From positions 14,002,216 to 14,066,215 of the forward strand of contig OY754981.1 in the NCBI GenBank assembly GCA_963576475.1: 64,000 nucleotides of DNA, read 5' to 3'. Below, one piece after another: positions 1 through 11,769 of the stretch. Numbering within the stretch: position 1 is the first letter of the stretch; each line of letters opens with the position of its first letter. The notes under the pieces were generated by a model. The model had not been told where the DNA came from, did not search any database, and saw nothing but the letters and a program-made list of their open reading frames with translations. This DNA is from Molanna angustata (Eukaryota; Arthropoda; Insecta; Trichoptera; Molannidae). A program made the translations under genes and the position numbers.

Positions 1-27
1 TATTAATTATTTATAACACAGCGTGTT

Positions 28-660
28 ATGAATAAAAAATACCACCATTTTGGTAGTTTGAAAATTTTCTATATTATAATAGTATTAGTTATTGTTCCAC
101 ACCTAACAATATCAAAGCACGAAGTACCCAAACTGTCAAAAACTTTAAATGAAATGTCATGTTCCATAATAATATATCTGTTTATAAAAATTTATGCTAG
201 TACAAATCTCTGCCCCGAACTCAAATAGAAACAGGACGCTTTGTGATTAAAATTTATTTCATATTTAATCATTCAATAATTGAAACCAAGGAAATAATCA
301 TTTGAACTAATTATTTATTTTAATTAATATATAGGTACCTTCAAGAAAACTTATTTTACAAAAATTATACTTCAGTTCAGTGTAAATTATAATTCATAGA
401 TATCTACAATAGAGAAAGGCAATCGTGGTTTCACTAGGTTCACGAATTCAGGCCCACGAGCACAGGCGACCAGAGTACCAAACAGAAAAGGCGAGCCACT
501 TGGGCTTGCGACCATGTATGCATTTATAACACGAGTCACGCTCACTCACCAACCTCCGACTGATACTCCACTCCCCTGCGTAACTAAATCCAATAGGTTG
601 CGGATAATGCTGCATTTAGCATCCTATCAATATACCATGACTACTTTATGTTAGAATATA
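28..660. other. AT-rich stretch without recognised gene
   Basis: I see only short spurious open frames here and no domain, tRNA or repeat structure. The segment lies just upstream (in + coordinates) of an RTE-like LINE remnant. Confidence 0.5.
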
Positions 661-680
661 ATATTTATTATTTATTAAAT

Positions 681-1253
681 ACATATACATACATACATAC
701 CATCACGCCATGTCCCTTGCGGGGTAGGCAGAGAGAACCGAACGCCACATTTTTCTATCCTGGCACGCATCCCTCGCCTCGTCCACATTCATGCATCGTC
801 TCATACATGTTCGTCTATTGCTCACACTTCTAACATTTCCGTCTTTCAAAATTTCGTTCACATGGTCGTGCCATCCCTTTCTTGGGCGTCCCCGACCTCT
901 CATTCCATTCCTTTCCGCTCTGTATTTTTTCTTTGTCAGGCGCTCCTCATTCATTCTCCCCATGTGACCAAACCATCTCAATGTGTTCACTTTCATTCTA
1001 GTAATGACATCTTTCTTCATCATTCTTTCCTTATATCCTCGTTTCTTACCCGGTCATACATCGTTCTATTACAAATCCTTCTTAACGATCTCATTTCAAC
1101 TGCATTTATTCTACTTTCATGCGTCTTCTGCCATGTCCAGGTTTCACTTGCATACGTCAGGGTTGGCACTACGATGGCATTATGAATGGCAACTTTGGCA
1201 TTCTTTGATATGTTGCGATCATTATGTATTAAATCATACATAAAATCACGCAA
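681..1253 (-). pseudogene. RTE-like LINE 3' fragment, copy 1
   Basis: This is the C-terminal tail of a non-LTR reverse transcriptase ORF, read on the minus strand in two broken frames. Upstream part (1020-1253): the words [16 protein letters not shown] and MRSLRRICNRTMYDRVRN. Downstream part (703-1023): TLRWFGHMGRMNEERLTKK and GRGRPRKGWHDHVNEILKDG. These are typical of the region after the RT palm in RTE/BovB-like elements. The 3' end reaches a CATA-type tetranucleotide tail at 681-702. A frameshift near 1020 and 5' truncation make it a relic. A closely related copy lies at 49850-50390 and a shorter one at 24820-24960. Confidence 0.8.
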
Positions 1254-1395
1254 TTATGTACGTACACAAATCCGCCTCTATTGGTGGCTGTGCCTTATTA
1301 AAAAAAAAAAAAAATTATGTAGGTAAGCAGTAGCGGAATTGCTTATAGAAGCCGTAAATCTTGGCCTGCCTATGAATATTAAGTTAAGAAATTCA

Positions 1396-1463
1396 ACATT
1401 ATTTTCGACATTTCCCAATATCATTCAGGGTTTGCCTAGTCCGAAGGTTCTAGGCACGCCCCT
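1396..1463. repeat. Dispersed hairpin motif, copy A
   Basis: A short repeat with a GCCTAG/CTAGGC hairpin (1434-1439 with 1450-1455) followed by CACGCCCCT. A second copy with the same flanks sits at 12853-12918. It is probably the conserved part of an undefined repeat family. Confidence 0.5.
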
Positions 1464-1742
1464 GCATTTAAGTACATAAATAGCACACATAATCATATAA
1501 ATATCTAGGTATTTATACATTTATATTAAACATAAATTATTTTACATTTTATTAAAGATAAAGTTGTGCAAAAATAAAAAATAAAAGTTACTACTATTTC
1601 GAAACGATTTTAAGTTAAGACAAAAAAAAAAACATTTATATGGGAATAAAATATATCAATTACTTCCCAAATGAATTAAAACAGATAAAAGATTTTAAAA
1701 AGTTCATCTAAAAATTAATTTATCAATCTAAATTTGGTTCAT

Positions 1743-2218
1743 GTTTTCTCAAGTACATATAACATTAGTCTCCCACAAAAATGAACTACGAAATTTCAGA
1801 CAATGCTCACTTGTAGGTCATAATAATAACACTTCCTTGCACCATGTGCAAGTGAGGAGTTTATTACCATACTGCAATTCCTTCCAAATAACCAGTGAAG
1901 CGGTGTTTCCAACCCAGAGAAGCAATTGTAGAGCAACTTCCAATTGCGCTACTCGGTTATGCAACGCAAGCAGACGCCATTTTGTCCTGCGCCGTACGCA
2001 GCCTCAGCTCACCTATATAAGGACGCCCACGGAGCTACGAATTCATTCGGCTCTATCCAGACCTCTTGCTACGCCCTTACGCTGCTCGATCGCCTCGTCG
2101 TCGTTCAAAGTCCGCGAATTGAATTTATATTTAAGTACTATATATACCTATCTGATTGCATTTAACAATAACCATTGTAAACAAGATATAATAAACGAGT
2201 AAGTTACATTCTTGTTAC
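1743..2218 (+). repeat. Candidate solo LTR or promoter-like repeat
   Basis: A locally GC-rich block (about 1940-2110) in AT-rich surroundings carries a TATA-like box CTATATAAGG near 2016-2025. An AATAAA signal lies near 2190, about 165 bp downstream. The segment ends in TTGTTACA. This order (TATA, short transcribed segment, AATAAA, CA end) is what an LTR looks like. I could not find a convincing second LTR, primer-binding site or target duplication, so a solo LTR or other promoter-bearing repeat is an inference. The open frame across it has no recognisable domain. Confidence 0.35.
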
Positions 2219-2626
2219 ATCTTTCAATCTCTGTCATCAATTTCTACCTGAGTGTCATTCTGTATCTAATTGTCTTTTATATACGGTATCACATTTGCTT
2301 GGTCGATCTATCTGTAACCCAGCTGTCGGGAGACTCCGACAGACGGTATCCAGGTTCGAACCGGGCAGGTGAGATATCGTTTGGTTGTATGTAGCCAAAG
2401 GCGGACACACAGGTTTATACCTACACGTCCAGCAGACCGACTTTACCACCATTTATCTGTCACGGCTCCCGCCGACAGGTTTGCATATTAGCTTCAGCTG
2501 GTGTGCAAACGCTTACAACCCAAGTGACAACTTTGGCCCAGTGGATGGATGAACCCAGGATGCCCACACTAAAGCCAAACAGCTTAATAACTAAGGCTCG
2601 CTAAAGAATTTGGAAACGTCAGTCAG

Positions 2627-3255
2627 CCCCCCTAGACAAGGTGTCATTTAGCTCAAGAAAAGAAACAATAAAATATAACTCAATGTATGGAAGTGACAGT
2701 TGTCACATGACTGGCAACTGTCACTCGTGTTGGCGTCCGAAGGTTCCGCGAGCTAACACCGGGGGCATCCGGCGCATCATCACCTGTCAGATTTGACGTT
2801 ATATGTCTGACCCGACGTCTGCGCCGGCGGTGTTCCCGAACCTCACAACAACATTCGCCACAGTTGACAGGTCGCTGCCGAGCGAGACTAAAGGCGTTCG
2901 TCCTGCTCTTCTCTAAATACAGAATTGACAAGAGTACCGAGTACCGAGGGGTGAGGACAAGCATCTCCGACTCGGTCGGTTGCCCCAGGGGCTTGCCCCC
3001 TCTGCCGATCCGAGCGGTAGCCCCACGTTTGAGGTTGGACTCTCGGGGGTAGTGGTTGAACTCGCGGATAGGAGGATATTGTGTTGTCTGACGTTGCGGC
3101 TGCGTCGGGGATTAACAGGACCAAAGAGTCCTATAGCGTCCTCCGGCATGGAAGTAGTTCGTGAACTCAATCGTGGCAACTGTCACTTCCTTATTATATT
3201 GAGTTATCTTTTCTTGTTTCCTTTCTTGAGCTAAATGACACGTTGTCTAGGGGGG
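2627..3255. mobile_element. TIR element, ~629 bp, non-autonomous DNA transposon
   Basis: Both ends are long imperfect inverted repeats of about 75 bp, starting CCCCCCTAGACAAGGTGTCA at the left and its complement at the right. A CAG trinucleotide sits directly outside each end (2624-2626 and 3256-3258) and may be a 3-bp target duplication. The interior is GC-rich and has no convincing transposase ORF. It is a deletion derivative or MITE-like element of unassigned superfamily. Confidence 0.75.
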
Positions 3256-5060
3256 CAGATTAGCACACCTACTTATTTCCCAATCATGAAATCTTCTCGA
3301 TATAATGTAAAATTATTATGGCTGTTTAAATACTTTTGAAAAGTCGTCTATATAAATACACATTTACCTGCATAATATATTATGCCAACGGTTCAAAAGC
3401 AGTATCCTATACCAGGAAAAATAAAGATTTTCCGTTTTACTAAATACTTAATGGGTGTCGCGGTACATTTTCATTTCAAAACTTATAATCTCGTAAAAAA
3501 TCAGCAGAAACGCACAAAATTCTATTAGCCGATCGTTTTCTTGGACCGTGAAATTGTTCTTCAAGTTTCTTAGAAAAACGAAAACTTCTTCGCCCAATTC
3601 TTTCTTCTTTTCTTGTCCTCGACTTAATTTTAATTTAATTCCTCGGTGAAGTTTTAATTGCCAAAAATACGTTAAGTTGTTGATTTTCATAATTATTTCT
3701 GCAAACCCTAATTTGATTTTTGCTTTCTAATTGAAAAATGTTTTTTTTTTCTTATAATTAATATTTTTTACATACTTTATGGCCATGAGACTTAGACGTT
3801 TATGGTTAATACTAGATAAGTACATGCCTAAAGCTCGCTTCCATGGAAATACCCGATTACAAATTCAGAAGTCTTGGATCAAGCAAGAATAAAAAAAACT
3901 GTCCACAATATCTAGAACAAATAATACTGAGATAACACTCATTTTACTTAATATTTAGAGACAAGATATAGATTTTTCAATGGTCTGGAACAGGATACCC
4001 CAAACTTTTTAGCCTTATATGGATTTGTAGCTGCATCTTGTCAGCTGCAATATGTATAGCATCGTGATTCTCGAATACTCCGACGATTAACGAGGATCAA
4101 CGAACCACAACCCACCGCTGTTGATACGAGCCAATGTACCTACAGATTATTCATGTGTTGATCGTTCAATAGAGTAGAGTCGCGTTAAATCTGTATCTAT
4201 TAGTTCCGACCCACGACATCACAAATTAATTAAGTTATTATTTATATTATAATTTCATTTATTTCGAATTGATTATGTACTCCGGTAAGTTCCAATGGCC
4301 AAAACTGTTTTAACTTTCCTGCCATCTGAACGAGCATACATTTACTAAATTCGCTAGTTCAATTACTATTGTGTTGTACTGTTAGAAGTGTTGGTATAAT
4401 GTTTGATTTGTATCATAATATGTATGTTGTATGTTTGTGATTGTTAAGTTTTAATTAAATCAGTTCAAACGAACTTTACTCGGGTCTGATTCCCCAATAT
4501 GCAGGTTCGACCTAGTCAAAATATGTAGATTGAAACTGCATAATATACCGATTCCCTATATATGTTTACTAACATTGAAAATGTTTTATTTAATTCATTC
4601 AAATATTAAATTAATCAAATGATAATTATGGTTGTTTTAAAACAAAGGAACCAGGTTTGTTTTTTCAGAATATAGAGAAATGAAAGATAAGTTATCAACA
4701 CTTAATTTTTCTTACGTCGTTTACAATATAGCAGTACAAATATTTAACAGGAAAATATGAACGACAGAGAGATTGGATCGACACAGGTCGTCGTGCCCTC
4801 AATCTGCCGCTTATAACGTCTCTCGACGCTGCATTCTGGATTGTTCTCCGCCTGTTTATTGGCTCTGTCGATGCTATCAGAAAATATACGTTTCTCGTTG
4901 GTCGCATAATTACCAGGCGTCGTTTCGCCACAGATTCATTTAATTATTTGTTAGTTACTACGCTTAAGTTAAATTTTCTGCGTATCATACTAGTCAATAA
5001 GCTTTACCCAGCAAGTTAGTAAAACTGGTCACTATAATTTTGTATTTTTTATCCAAGTTA
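3256..5060. other. Stretch without recognised gene
   Basis: AT-rich sequence with only short open frames. I see no domain, tRNA-like head or terminal repeat. Confidence 0.45.
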
Positions 5061-5067
5061 TTCATTA

Positions 5068-5115
5068 GCTGTCGCGGGCCGGATTTCGCCCGAGGACCGT
5101 AGTTTTGAGACCCCA
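5068..5115 (-). repeat. hAT-like terminal fragment
   Basis: On the minus strand the segment reads GGGGTCTCAAAACTACGG followed by a CGGGC / GCCCGCG-rich stretch. This resembles the conserved ends of animal hAT (Charlie-type) transposons. There is no second end or transposase nearby. Confidence 0.35.
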
Positions 5116-5275
5116 AGTCTGGAAAGAGACAGATGTCCTGGCTGCAAAACATTCGGGAGTGACATCTGGTTTCAGAACTGCTGTGGAGCATATATTTTAC
5201 TGGACAACAAAAGTCTGGAAAGCATTCGCAGGGGTGAACTTCAGAAGATCATGACTGGGCATCAACAGAAGAATA
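5116..5275 (+). pseudogene. RTE-like LINE C-terminal fragment
   Basis: The plus strand around 5118-5160 encodes RQMSWLQNIREW, followed in shifted frames by a VSELLWSIYF-like word. This is the usual tail of RTE-like reverse transcriptase ORFs. Stops and frameshifts show that it is dead. Confidence 0.55.
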
Positions 5276-5648
5276 AGAACGATTTTATATGAATCCATAG
5301 AATAATTATAGTATAGAATACTCTTTAGCCTGCAGTAAATGCGAGTGCTTTATGCTGACTTATTTGGTCAACATTTTGCTACGAGCATTCAGTAATCATT
5401 TAGCCGTCTGCATGATACGTTCTCCAAATAGGTATTTTTTTTAACTGCTTGCAAAATTATTTACGCAGTCATAACGAGTAGTACTATACGAACAATGTCT
5501 ACCTGCAGAGTCATACATTATATTGACACGAGCCGGCCAATAAAACGGCTTCACTTTTTCAGCGAGGTGTTGTATGGGAATGAGTATTCTATAGTTTTAT
5601 TATTATTCTATGTATGAATGATATCATTTTTTTTTATTTAAGCAAATT
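5276..5648. other. Stretch without recognised gene
   Basis: I see nothing beyond flanking sequence of the LINE insertion that begins near 5650. Confidence 0.4.
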
Positions 5649-5653
5649 TTAGA

Positions 5654-6937
5654 TTGGCTAAGTCAAGACTGGTATCATTCTTAGATAAATACAATATTCT
5701 CTCAAACAGTCAGTTTGGTTTCAGAGAGAATAAAGGAACGAGTGATGCAGTGTTAAAGTTGCTGACCAAAGTCATTAGCGCCCTAGACGGTGGAAGAAAG
5801 ACTTTAGCTGTTTTCCTTGATCTATCCAAGGCATTTGATACAGTCTCCCATGGTATACTCCTCAAAAAACTATCATCTCTTGGCATAAACAATACTGCTC
5901 TAGACTGGTTCAAATCCTATCTTATTGATAGAACCCAACAAGTACAAATAAAAAACCATTTAAGCGATAGTATAGCAATTTCTTTTGGGGTTCCACAAGG
6001 TAGTGTGCTCGGTCCAATTTTGTTTTTAATTTATATTAATGATTTATGTAATCTGAATATACCGGGCATGATTAAAAGTTTCGCAGACGATACTGCTTTG
6101 ATTTTTGAGGGTGAGACCTGGTTGGATGTTTTTGAGAACTGTAAATCAGGACTAAGTATAGTTAAAAGTTGGCTTAATAGTAACATCTTAACCTTGAACG
6201 CATCAAAAACTAAGTATGTTACATTCAGCATATCATCAAGGGGCCAACCTTCAGTCACGCATAACTTGACCATACATAATTGTCTGCATAATTGTAACTC
6301 CTGCTCCTTCGAACGAGTGGACTGTATAAGGTATTTGGGTGTAAATATTGACAAGTTTCTGAGGTGGAACGACCATATAAATGTGTTATTAAGGAATGTC
6401 AGGAAGCTTTCTTACATTTTTAAGGAACTTAGATATTTATTGGACAAAGATAAATTAAAAACTGTTTATTTTACCTTAGTGCAGTTTCTTTTATCTTATA
6501 ATATTGTATGTTGGGGGTCCTGTCTCAAGTCTAGTGTAGAGTCTAGTGTTGCTCAAAAATTGATTCTTAAAGTTATGTACAAAAAAGAATTTCGCTATCC
6601 ATCCAACCTTCTCGTTGAGGAATGTAATATTATGAATATAAAACAGTTATATACCACACAAACACTTATTAAGTTCTTCATTAACATTAACTCAGCTGAA
6701 AGAACTCAACAAATCCGACCAACTAGAACTGGCACTTCACTTAACTTCATGGCAATTTCTCCTAAAACTTCTTTTGGTCAAAGAAATTATAATTTTCAGG
6801 CTCCTCTTCTGTTTAATTTCCTTCCTGTCCATATTAATACATGTAATTCCTTACACCAATTTAAAAGGAATATTAAAGCGTTTGTATGGACAGAGGATTG
6901 TAAAAGTGTGTTTTCTTCCTTGACATTCTTTGTTTGA
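5654..6937 (+). pseudogene. LINE reverse transcriptase, 5'-truncated but otherwise open
   Basis: About 427 codons of a non-LTR reverse transcriptase. Visible RT motifs in order: QFGFRENKGTSDAV (about residue 20), VFLDLSKAFDTVSH (motif A, about 56), GVPQGSVLGPILFLIYINDL (motif B, about 110), and the catalytic FADD at about residue 142. These are followed by the thumb-like segment with YLGVNID and the LINE-specific C-terminus. The endonuclease domain and the start of RT are missing. The apparent start is a TTG created by truncation, not a true initiator. The lack of internal stops suggests a fairly recent insertion. The closest relative in the window is the 19358-22297 ORF. Confidence 0.85.
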
Positions 6938-7170
6938 AGTGATATTTTTAACTTTTGTTATTTTTATTATTTTATATTTTTCAATTTCTTTTATATTTTT
7001 TCTTCATCTATATTAATCATGGTCGCCCTATACATTAAATACATTTTGTTTTGTATAGATATATACCTATATAATATGTACATATGTACTGTTGATATCT
7101 ATTATTGTTGTAAAATGTTAGACTAAGTAAACTCTGTATTTATGTCGCTCACAAAAATGTGATTATATTT

Positions 7171-7202
7171 AACCTCGATACAGGTTTTTTCCTAGTGAGG
7201 TT
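7171..7202 (+). other. LINE 3'-UTR stem-loop (copy a)
   Basis: Outer stem AACCTC/GAGGTT, then inner AGG/CCT closing a T-rich loop, then CTAGT before the outer 3' strand. Related structures occur at 18826, 26111, 29565, 31855, 37967, 46638 and 49214. Confidence 0.7.
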
Positions 7203-7269
7203 GAATACATTTGTGTATTAATTTTCAAAATTTTATTTGTGAGATGAAATAAATAAATAAATAAATGTA

Positions 7270-8480
7270 ATCAGTAACACAGTGTCTTAGAAACAGCGAA
7301 TGACAAGGAAGTGTACAACACATTTTTTTTAATTCCAATTAATTAATTGTTTTACCATTCGTAGCGTTCGTTTGCAAAATGATTTTTATATTGCTACTAG
7401 CCAGCAAAGTAAACCGCCAATTATAGGATAATTGAAAAATCCCGTACAAACTCTTATCTAAAAGGAGATGATATTGTTGCACAATGCAAAATGAATAAAG
7501 CGTTCAAGTAGAATGCAAGAGAGAAATAATATTGCATAGATGTGTGTGTGTGTGTGTGTGAGGGGGGAGGGTAAAGAGGATAGAATAGAAGAATGCACCA
7601 AATCATAAAGAGAGAGAATATTTGCTTCTCAAACAGTTTCCAGGGTTCGAAAATGGATTTTCCATAAAACCACAAATCACGTACAAAATCTTTTCGATTG
7701 TTTGACTAGGAAAATCTAAGATCCGATGCTTCTCAAATTTTTCCTAATTTTTATCTTATAATATAGATTCAGATAAAAACGTTGATTCACATAAAAATAG
7801 ACAAAAAATAATTAATAATAATAATTAGACTCCTTACAAATAGTACAAAATAAAATTAACAATAATAATGTTGCAAATATTATAACAAAATTTTAACCAT
7901 CAGAAAAAAAAAACTTTAAAATGAACCCAACTAACATGAATAAAAGAAAAAATATTTTTTTTTTACACAAAGAAATAAATTTATCAATCAATGTACCATG
8001 ACAATAAAAATTTTTTTTTCCATATTTTTTTTTGAAGACCGGCAAACTATCTCCGAAAATATCTGCATCAACACACTAATATACTTATTTTATTAATTCA
8101 ATTCTGTCCGTGAATATCAATAATTGATCATTATTATCCTTTTTTGCGCCAAAAAGTTGAACAACTCAAACGTTTCGTTCTGAGCGAAAAAACGAGTGTG
8201 TCATTTGTGTTATGTATGTACAACGTATTCTCAAAGGTCATAAAATAATATATAAAGTAGGTAAGTAATCGAGTTTATGATCGTATCGACTCGCAAATGG
8301 AAGTTGCAATAAAGGTTAATTGAGTTTTATTCGTCTGTTATTGAGAATTTACTGTTGACGATCATTTTAAAATTATATTTCTATTTTATTAGAATATTAA
8401 TAATTTGTAGTTATTACCAAAGTAATATAGAGTTATAAGTTGCAATGCAGTAAGATGTAGTAAACTGTTGCAATGCTGTT
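7270..8480. other. AT-rich stretch without recognised gene
   Basis: Homopolymer-rich sequence, with a short (TG)n run near 7541-7560. No coding or structured repeat was recognised. Confidence 0.5.
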
Positions 8481-8483
8481 CTT

Positions 8484-8865
8484 AAGATGGCGCCAGTGTT
8501 CCTATTTTTCAATTTGATATTTAAAAATAAAATTATATTGTTTGGATATTAATAAAAATAAATAATCCTGATCTTTTTAAAAATATTCTGTAGATATTCT
8601 TCTTCTTCTTCTTCGTTTAGTAGACCTAGTTGGTCTGTTCTTCAGAAACTATGCCTCCTGGTACGACGAAGTCCAGATATTCTTAAAAAAAAATAATTAG
8701 CATACCCCGATTTTTGACACTTATCTTAATATTTCTAATAAAATATAAGGCGTCATTAAAATATCTGAAAAATATGCCTTGACATTTGTATTAATGCTTC
8801 GGGTTAAGTAAAGAAAGCTAAAAAATCTTTCATTTCGCAATGGCGCTGAATGGAGAATATATTTT
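8484..8865 (+). repeat. Half copy of a palindromic foldback family
   Basis: This matches one arm of the palindrome at 38462-39152, in the same order: TTTCAATTTGATAT, TTTGGATATTAATAAA, AGCATACCCCGATTTT, and the centre-proximal GCAATGGCGCTGAATGGA. The second arm is absent. It is interrupted by a short LINE-tail insertion at about 8602-8675. Confidence 0.65.
8602..8675 (-). mobile_element. Short LINE tail nested in the foldback arm
   Basis: A (CTT)n run, which is a minus-strand (GAA)n tail, and about 60 bp of LINE 3' sequence split the foldback arm. The word AGATATTCTT occurs on both sides (about 8592 and 8673), consistent with a target-site duplication of about 10 bp. Confidence 0.5.
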
Positions 8866-8879
8866 TTTTTCCATATAAA

Positions 8880-9630
8880 AAATAATCTTTGTATACACAT
8901 TTACTTCTGATGACAATATATATATAAAATGGTTGTTGTGACCATCACCAACCACTTTATAACGTTCATATTCAATAAAATAAATAATAATTAAATAAAT
9001 TATAATTTAAAATAAATTATAATTTAAAATAAATAAAAAAATATATATATAAAACCATTATGTACCCATAGTCCTGACTTACAGAAATTGTATATACTCT
9101 GTGCGTACTTGATGACAACATATAAAAACGAATGGTTTGTGGTTAACATGAAACTCTATACAACGTATGAATTCAATAAAATTTCAAACCACTTCCCACA
9201 AACCGATCTAGCAGAAATTTGGTATTAGTACTCTATAATGCTAAGGAGTGGGTTAGTTATCTCTCAACTTTTCACAATGCTTATAATCAAATTTTAAACC
9301 ACATTCCATCTTACTGACATTTTGTAAACACACTTGCTTTCGATGAAAATAATACAAAAAACGATTGCTTATTCCATCATATTTACATTCGCCAACAGCG
9401 AACAATTTAAGCTGGTAAAAAATGGAAAAAAATAATACATCCAAACCGCCAAAACAATATTAGTATCTACAAAAATGATTATAGAAAAAACCATTGGTAA
9501 TTTCATTTTGTTCTAGAATAAATGGTTTGTTAATATGCTTCTCCTCGCCAGATATTCTTGTTTACATATGTAATATATAATTATATACACAGAAACAACT
9601 ATATAGACCAGATAATCGGTGACGTGCGCT
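8880..9630. other. Low-complexity stretch with a degenerate X-family end
   Basis: At about 9125-9165 the text resembles the start of the X repeat (ACGAGTGAGTTGTGGCTAAC) seen at 14939 and 37811, but it is degenerate. I recognise nothing else. Confidence 0.3.
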
Positions 9631-9639
9631 ATAGCAGTT

Positions 9640-9745
9640 ACAAAGAGATGAAGAGACTGGTGGACGATAGAGATAAGTGGAAAGATCGAATGTTTGGTGC
9701 AGATCAATCCTAGAATTGTGACCCAGAAGAAGAAGATATACATAA
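9640..9745 (+). pseudogene. RTE-like LINE extreme C-terminus and tail
   Basis: The plus strand encodes MKRLVDDRDKWKDRMFGADQ, then a stop, then a GAAGAAGAAG tail. This is the characteristic last part of RTE-like LINE ORFs. Confidence 0.6.
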
Positions 9746-10161
9746 TCTTGGTTTACATTTTTGCGGATAATAAGACATAACATTTGGGAATCTCTATGGT
9801 AGAGATACTCTATAGGTAGTAGTATCTTCTTTTGTGGAAGGAAATCCACTATCGAATAACATTTCCTCTACATCACGAGTTCAATTTAATATTCTATGGT
9901 CTAAGGTTTTATAAAACCATACTTACTTACCTACCCACATAGATATCTCATATTTTGCAGACAATGCAGGTACCTATTTTATGAGCATACTGACCTCAAC
10001 ATATTTGTTTCGTTTGAACGAGTACGTTTGAATACATCTATATCTGTTTTGAAAACAAAAGACAAAAAAACAATCTGGTTACACAACTTTAAACAAACAC
10101 TGATTAACAGGCTGATGAAGAAACCAGGCACATGTTGAACACCATATCATAAAGGCGTGCA

Positions 10162-10405
10162 AACTAGTTAATAATAATAATAATTAAACTGGATCATCTT
10201 AATAATAATAATAATTAAACTAGATCATCTAAATAATAATAATTAAACTAGATCATCTAAATAATAATAATTAAACTAGATCATCTTAATAATAATAATA
10301 TTTTAACTAGATCATCTTAATAATAATAATTAAATTGGATCATATTAATAATAATAATAATAATTAAACTGTATCATCTTAAATAAATTTATTAAACTGT
10401 ATCTT
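10162..10405. repeat. Minisatellite, ~28-34 bp unit, about 8 copies
   Basis: The unit is (AAT)n followed by TAAACTAGATCATCT, repeated about eight times with variable numbers of AAT triplets. It is AT-rich and non-coding. Confidence 0.85.
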
Positions 10406-10449
10406 AGCTGTTCTTTTCTCGCGCAATCAGAGTATCCATTAAGACATAA

Positions 10450-10575
10450 CCTTCTTCTTCTTCTTCGATGGCGCTACAGCCCAAATCGAGCCTTGGCCTC
10501 CGTTAACTTTCGCCTCCATCCAATCCTGTCCTCTGCTGCCACTTTCCAGCTCCTCTCTTGGAGAAGCTGAGCCGC
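10450..10575 (-). pseudogene. LINE 3' fragment with (GAA)n tail
   Basis: A CTTCTTCTTCTTC run followed by a GC-richer segment (GATGGCGCTACAGCCC) is the reverse complement of a LINE end with a GAA-type tail. Only about 125 bp remain. Confidence 0.45.
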
Positions 10576-10730
10576 AAGACATAAGACATAATTAAGACAT
10601 AACCAAGTAGCGAAAATAATACATCAAAATTTAGCTATTAAATATAAATTAATTGATGCGATAAACATAAAACCATATTATGAATATGATCCGATTTCAT
10701 TTATAGAAAATAATAATATTTGATATAGAT

Positions 10731-10911
10731 GGGTCGACGGCAGAGCGGTTAGCGCGCTGGGTTAGTAATCCAGTGGTCGCGAGTTCGAATCCTGCCTCGA
10801 CCGATTTCGTTCACCTATAGCACAAGCATTTATGCTTATTTTAGGGAACGTAGGAAGATGTATATGTACTTGTTGAACAAGGACATATTCATTTTTTATT
10901 TAAAAAAAAAA
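10731..10911 (+). repeat. tRNA-Thr(AGT)-like SINE (SINE-A), copy 1
   Basis: The head at 10733-10803 folds as a tRNA: acceptor GGTCGAC with CTCGACC (one mismatch), A box GGCAGAGCGG, anticodon stem-loop CTGGG-TTAGTAA-TCCAG with anticodon AGT (Thr), and B box GAGTTCGAATCC. An unrelated body of about 95 bp follows (CACAAGCATTTATGCTT hairpin, GGAACGTAGGAAGATGTATA, ACTTGTTGAACAAGG) and then a poly-A-like tail. The same head plus body recurs at 31644, 37061 (minus) and 41645, so this is a SINE rather than a cellular tRNA gene. The T stem has mismatches. Confidence 0.85.
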
Positions 10912-11300
10912 TCGCTTTATTACGATAAAACAATATTAACTGACCGGTCAATTCTACATAACAGACCCGATTTAATAATACATGATAAAATTAAAAAAAT
11001 AACATATATTTGCGACGTGGCTATTCCAAATTCTTGTAATATTGTAAAAACTTTTAATGAAAAAAATTGAAAATACACCGCTTTAGGTAACGAGATTAAA
11101 AGACTTTGGCATTCTCGTAAAATAATAATATTACTGTTCATAATTTCAGCCACTGGCATTATTCCAAAATCATTAATCCGTAATTTAGAAATTATAGATT
11201 TATCGAAAAACTTAAAAATAAAAATGCAAAAAACGGTAATAATGAATACATGTAGAATTGTTAAAGATTTTTTAAACGTTAATATTCGGGAATCAGTAGG
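10912..11300 (+). pseudogene. LINE fragment with restriction-like endonuclease-type C-terminus
   Basis: Two plus-strand frames, joined by a stop near 11070, read like the C-terminal domain of RLE-bearing (R2/HERO-like) retroelements: LTDRSILHNRPDLIIHDK, ITYICDVAIPNSCNIVKTFNEK, then an IIPKSLIRNLEIIDL-like word. NRPDL...YICDVAIP fits the PD...D catalytic signature of that endonuclease. It is short, stop-containing and without RT. Sequence beyond 11300 is too decayed to call. Confidence 0.55.
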
Positions 11301-11561
11301 GTTGTTAGGTAGTATAGAGACCTCCTCAGAGCCTAATCCTTTGATGTGTTAAGTATCTGGATGGGTGAACTATTTCCAATAGAAATCTTGATGATGCGTT
11401 TGTTGCATTGTATTTTGCTCTTTTAAATAATTTACAATTTACGCATTGATCTGCTAATTCTTCTTAATTAGGAAGTGTATAATGGTAATAATAATAATTG
11501 AGTGTTATTATTTATAGTACTTGATTGTTATTAATATCATTAGTAATAGATATGATAAGGT

Positions 11562-11768
11562 ATGCAGACGATATCGGACGATATAAGGGAGGAATGTACC
11601 GAAAATATTGTTCTGGGGGGCATCGAAATTAAACAGGTGAAAGAATTTGTATATCTGGAAAGCAGAATATCTCAAGACGGACGTTCAACAGCAGACATCA
11701 AGAGCAGAATCCTGAAAACTCCAATTTGTAATCAAATTTCTCAAATAGGTATGTATGTTTGTTTCTAA
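11562..11768 (+). pseudogene. RTE-like LINE RT fragment
   Basis: The peptide VKEFVYLESRISQDGRSTADIKSRI matches the FxYLGSxISxDGRSxxDIKxRI word that follows the RT palm in RTE-like LINEs. The fragment covers only about 65 codons and has no flanking RT motifs. Confidence 0.6.
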
Positions 11769-11769
11769 A

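Larger units (their letters stand above)
5650..7265 (+). mobile_element. 5'-truncated CR1/Jockey-like LINE insertion
   Basis: The insertion starts abruptly inside the reverse transcriptase ORF near 5650, runs through an open C-terminal two-thirds (5654-6937) and a 3' UTR, and ends in an (AATA)n tail at about 7243-7265. The 3' UTR carries the stem-loop at 7171-7202 that recurs in other LINE 3' ends in this window. 5' truncation plus a short tandem tail is the normal product of target-primed reverse transcription. Confidence 0.85.

Noticed and set aside
1741..2202. 153-codon plus-strand frame as a gene
   Set aside because: No domain and no splice or start context. It overlaps an LTR-like TATA/AATAAA arrangement that explains the composition better.
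2290..2400. tRNA or SINE head (GGTTCGAACC B-box-like word)
   Set aside because: No A box at the right distance and no second copy in the window.
10162..10405. CRISPR-like regularly spaced repeat
   Set aside because: The units are contiguous AT-rich minisatellite repeats without unique spacers, in an animal genome.
10733..10803. A functional tRNA-Thr(AGT) gene
   Set aside because: T-stem mismatches and the same 3' body in four dispersed copies show that it is the head of a SINE.
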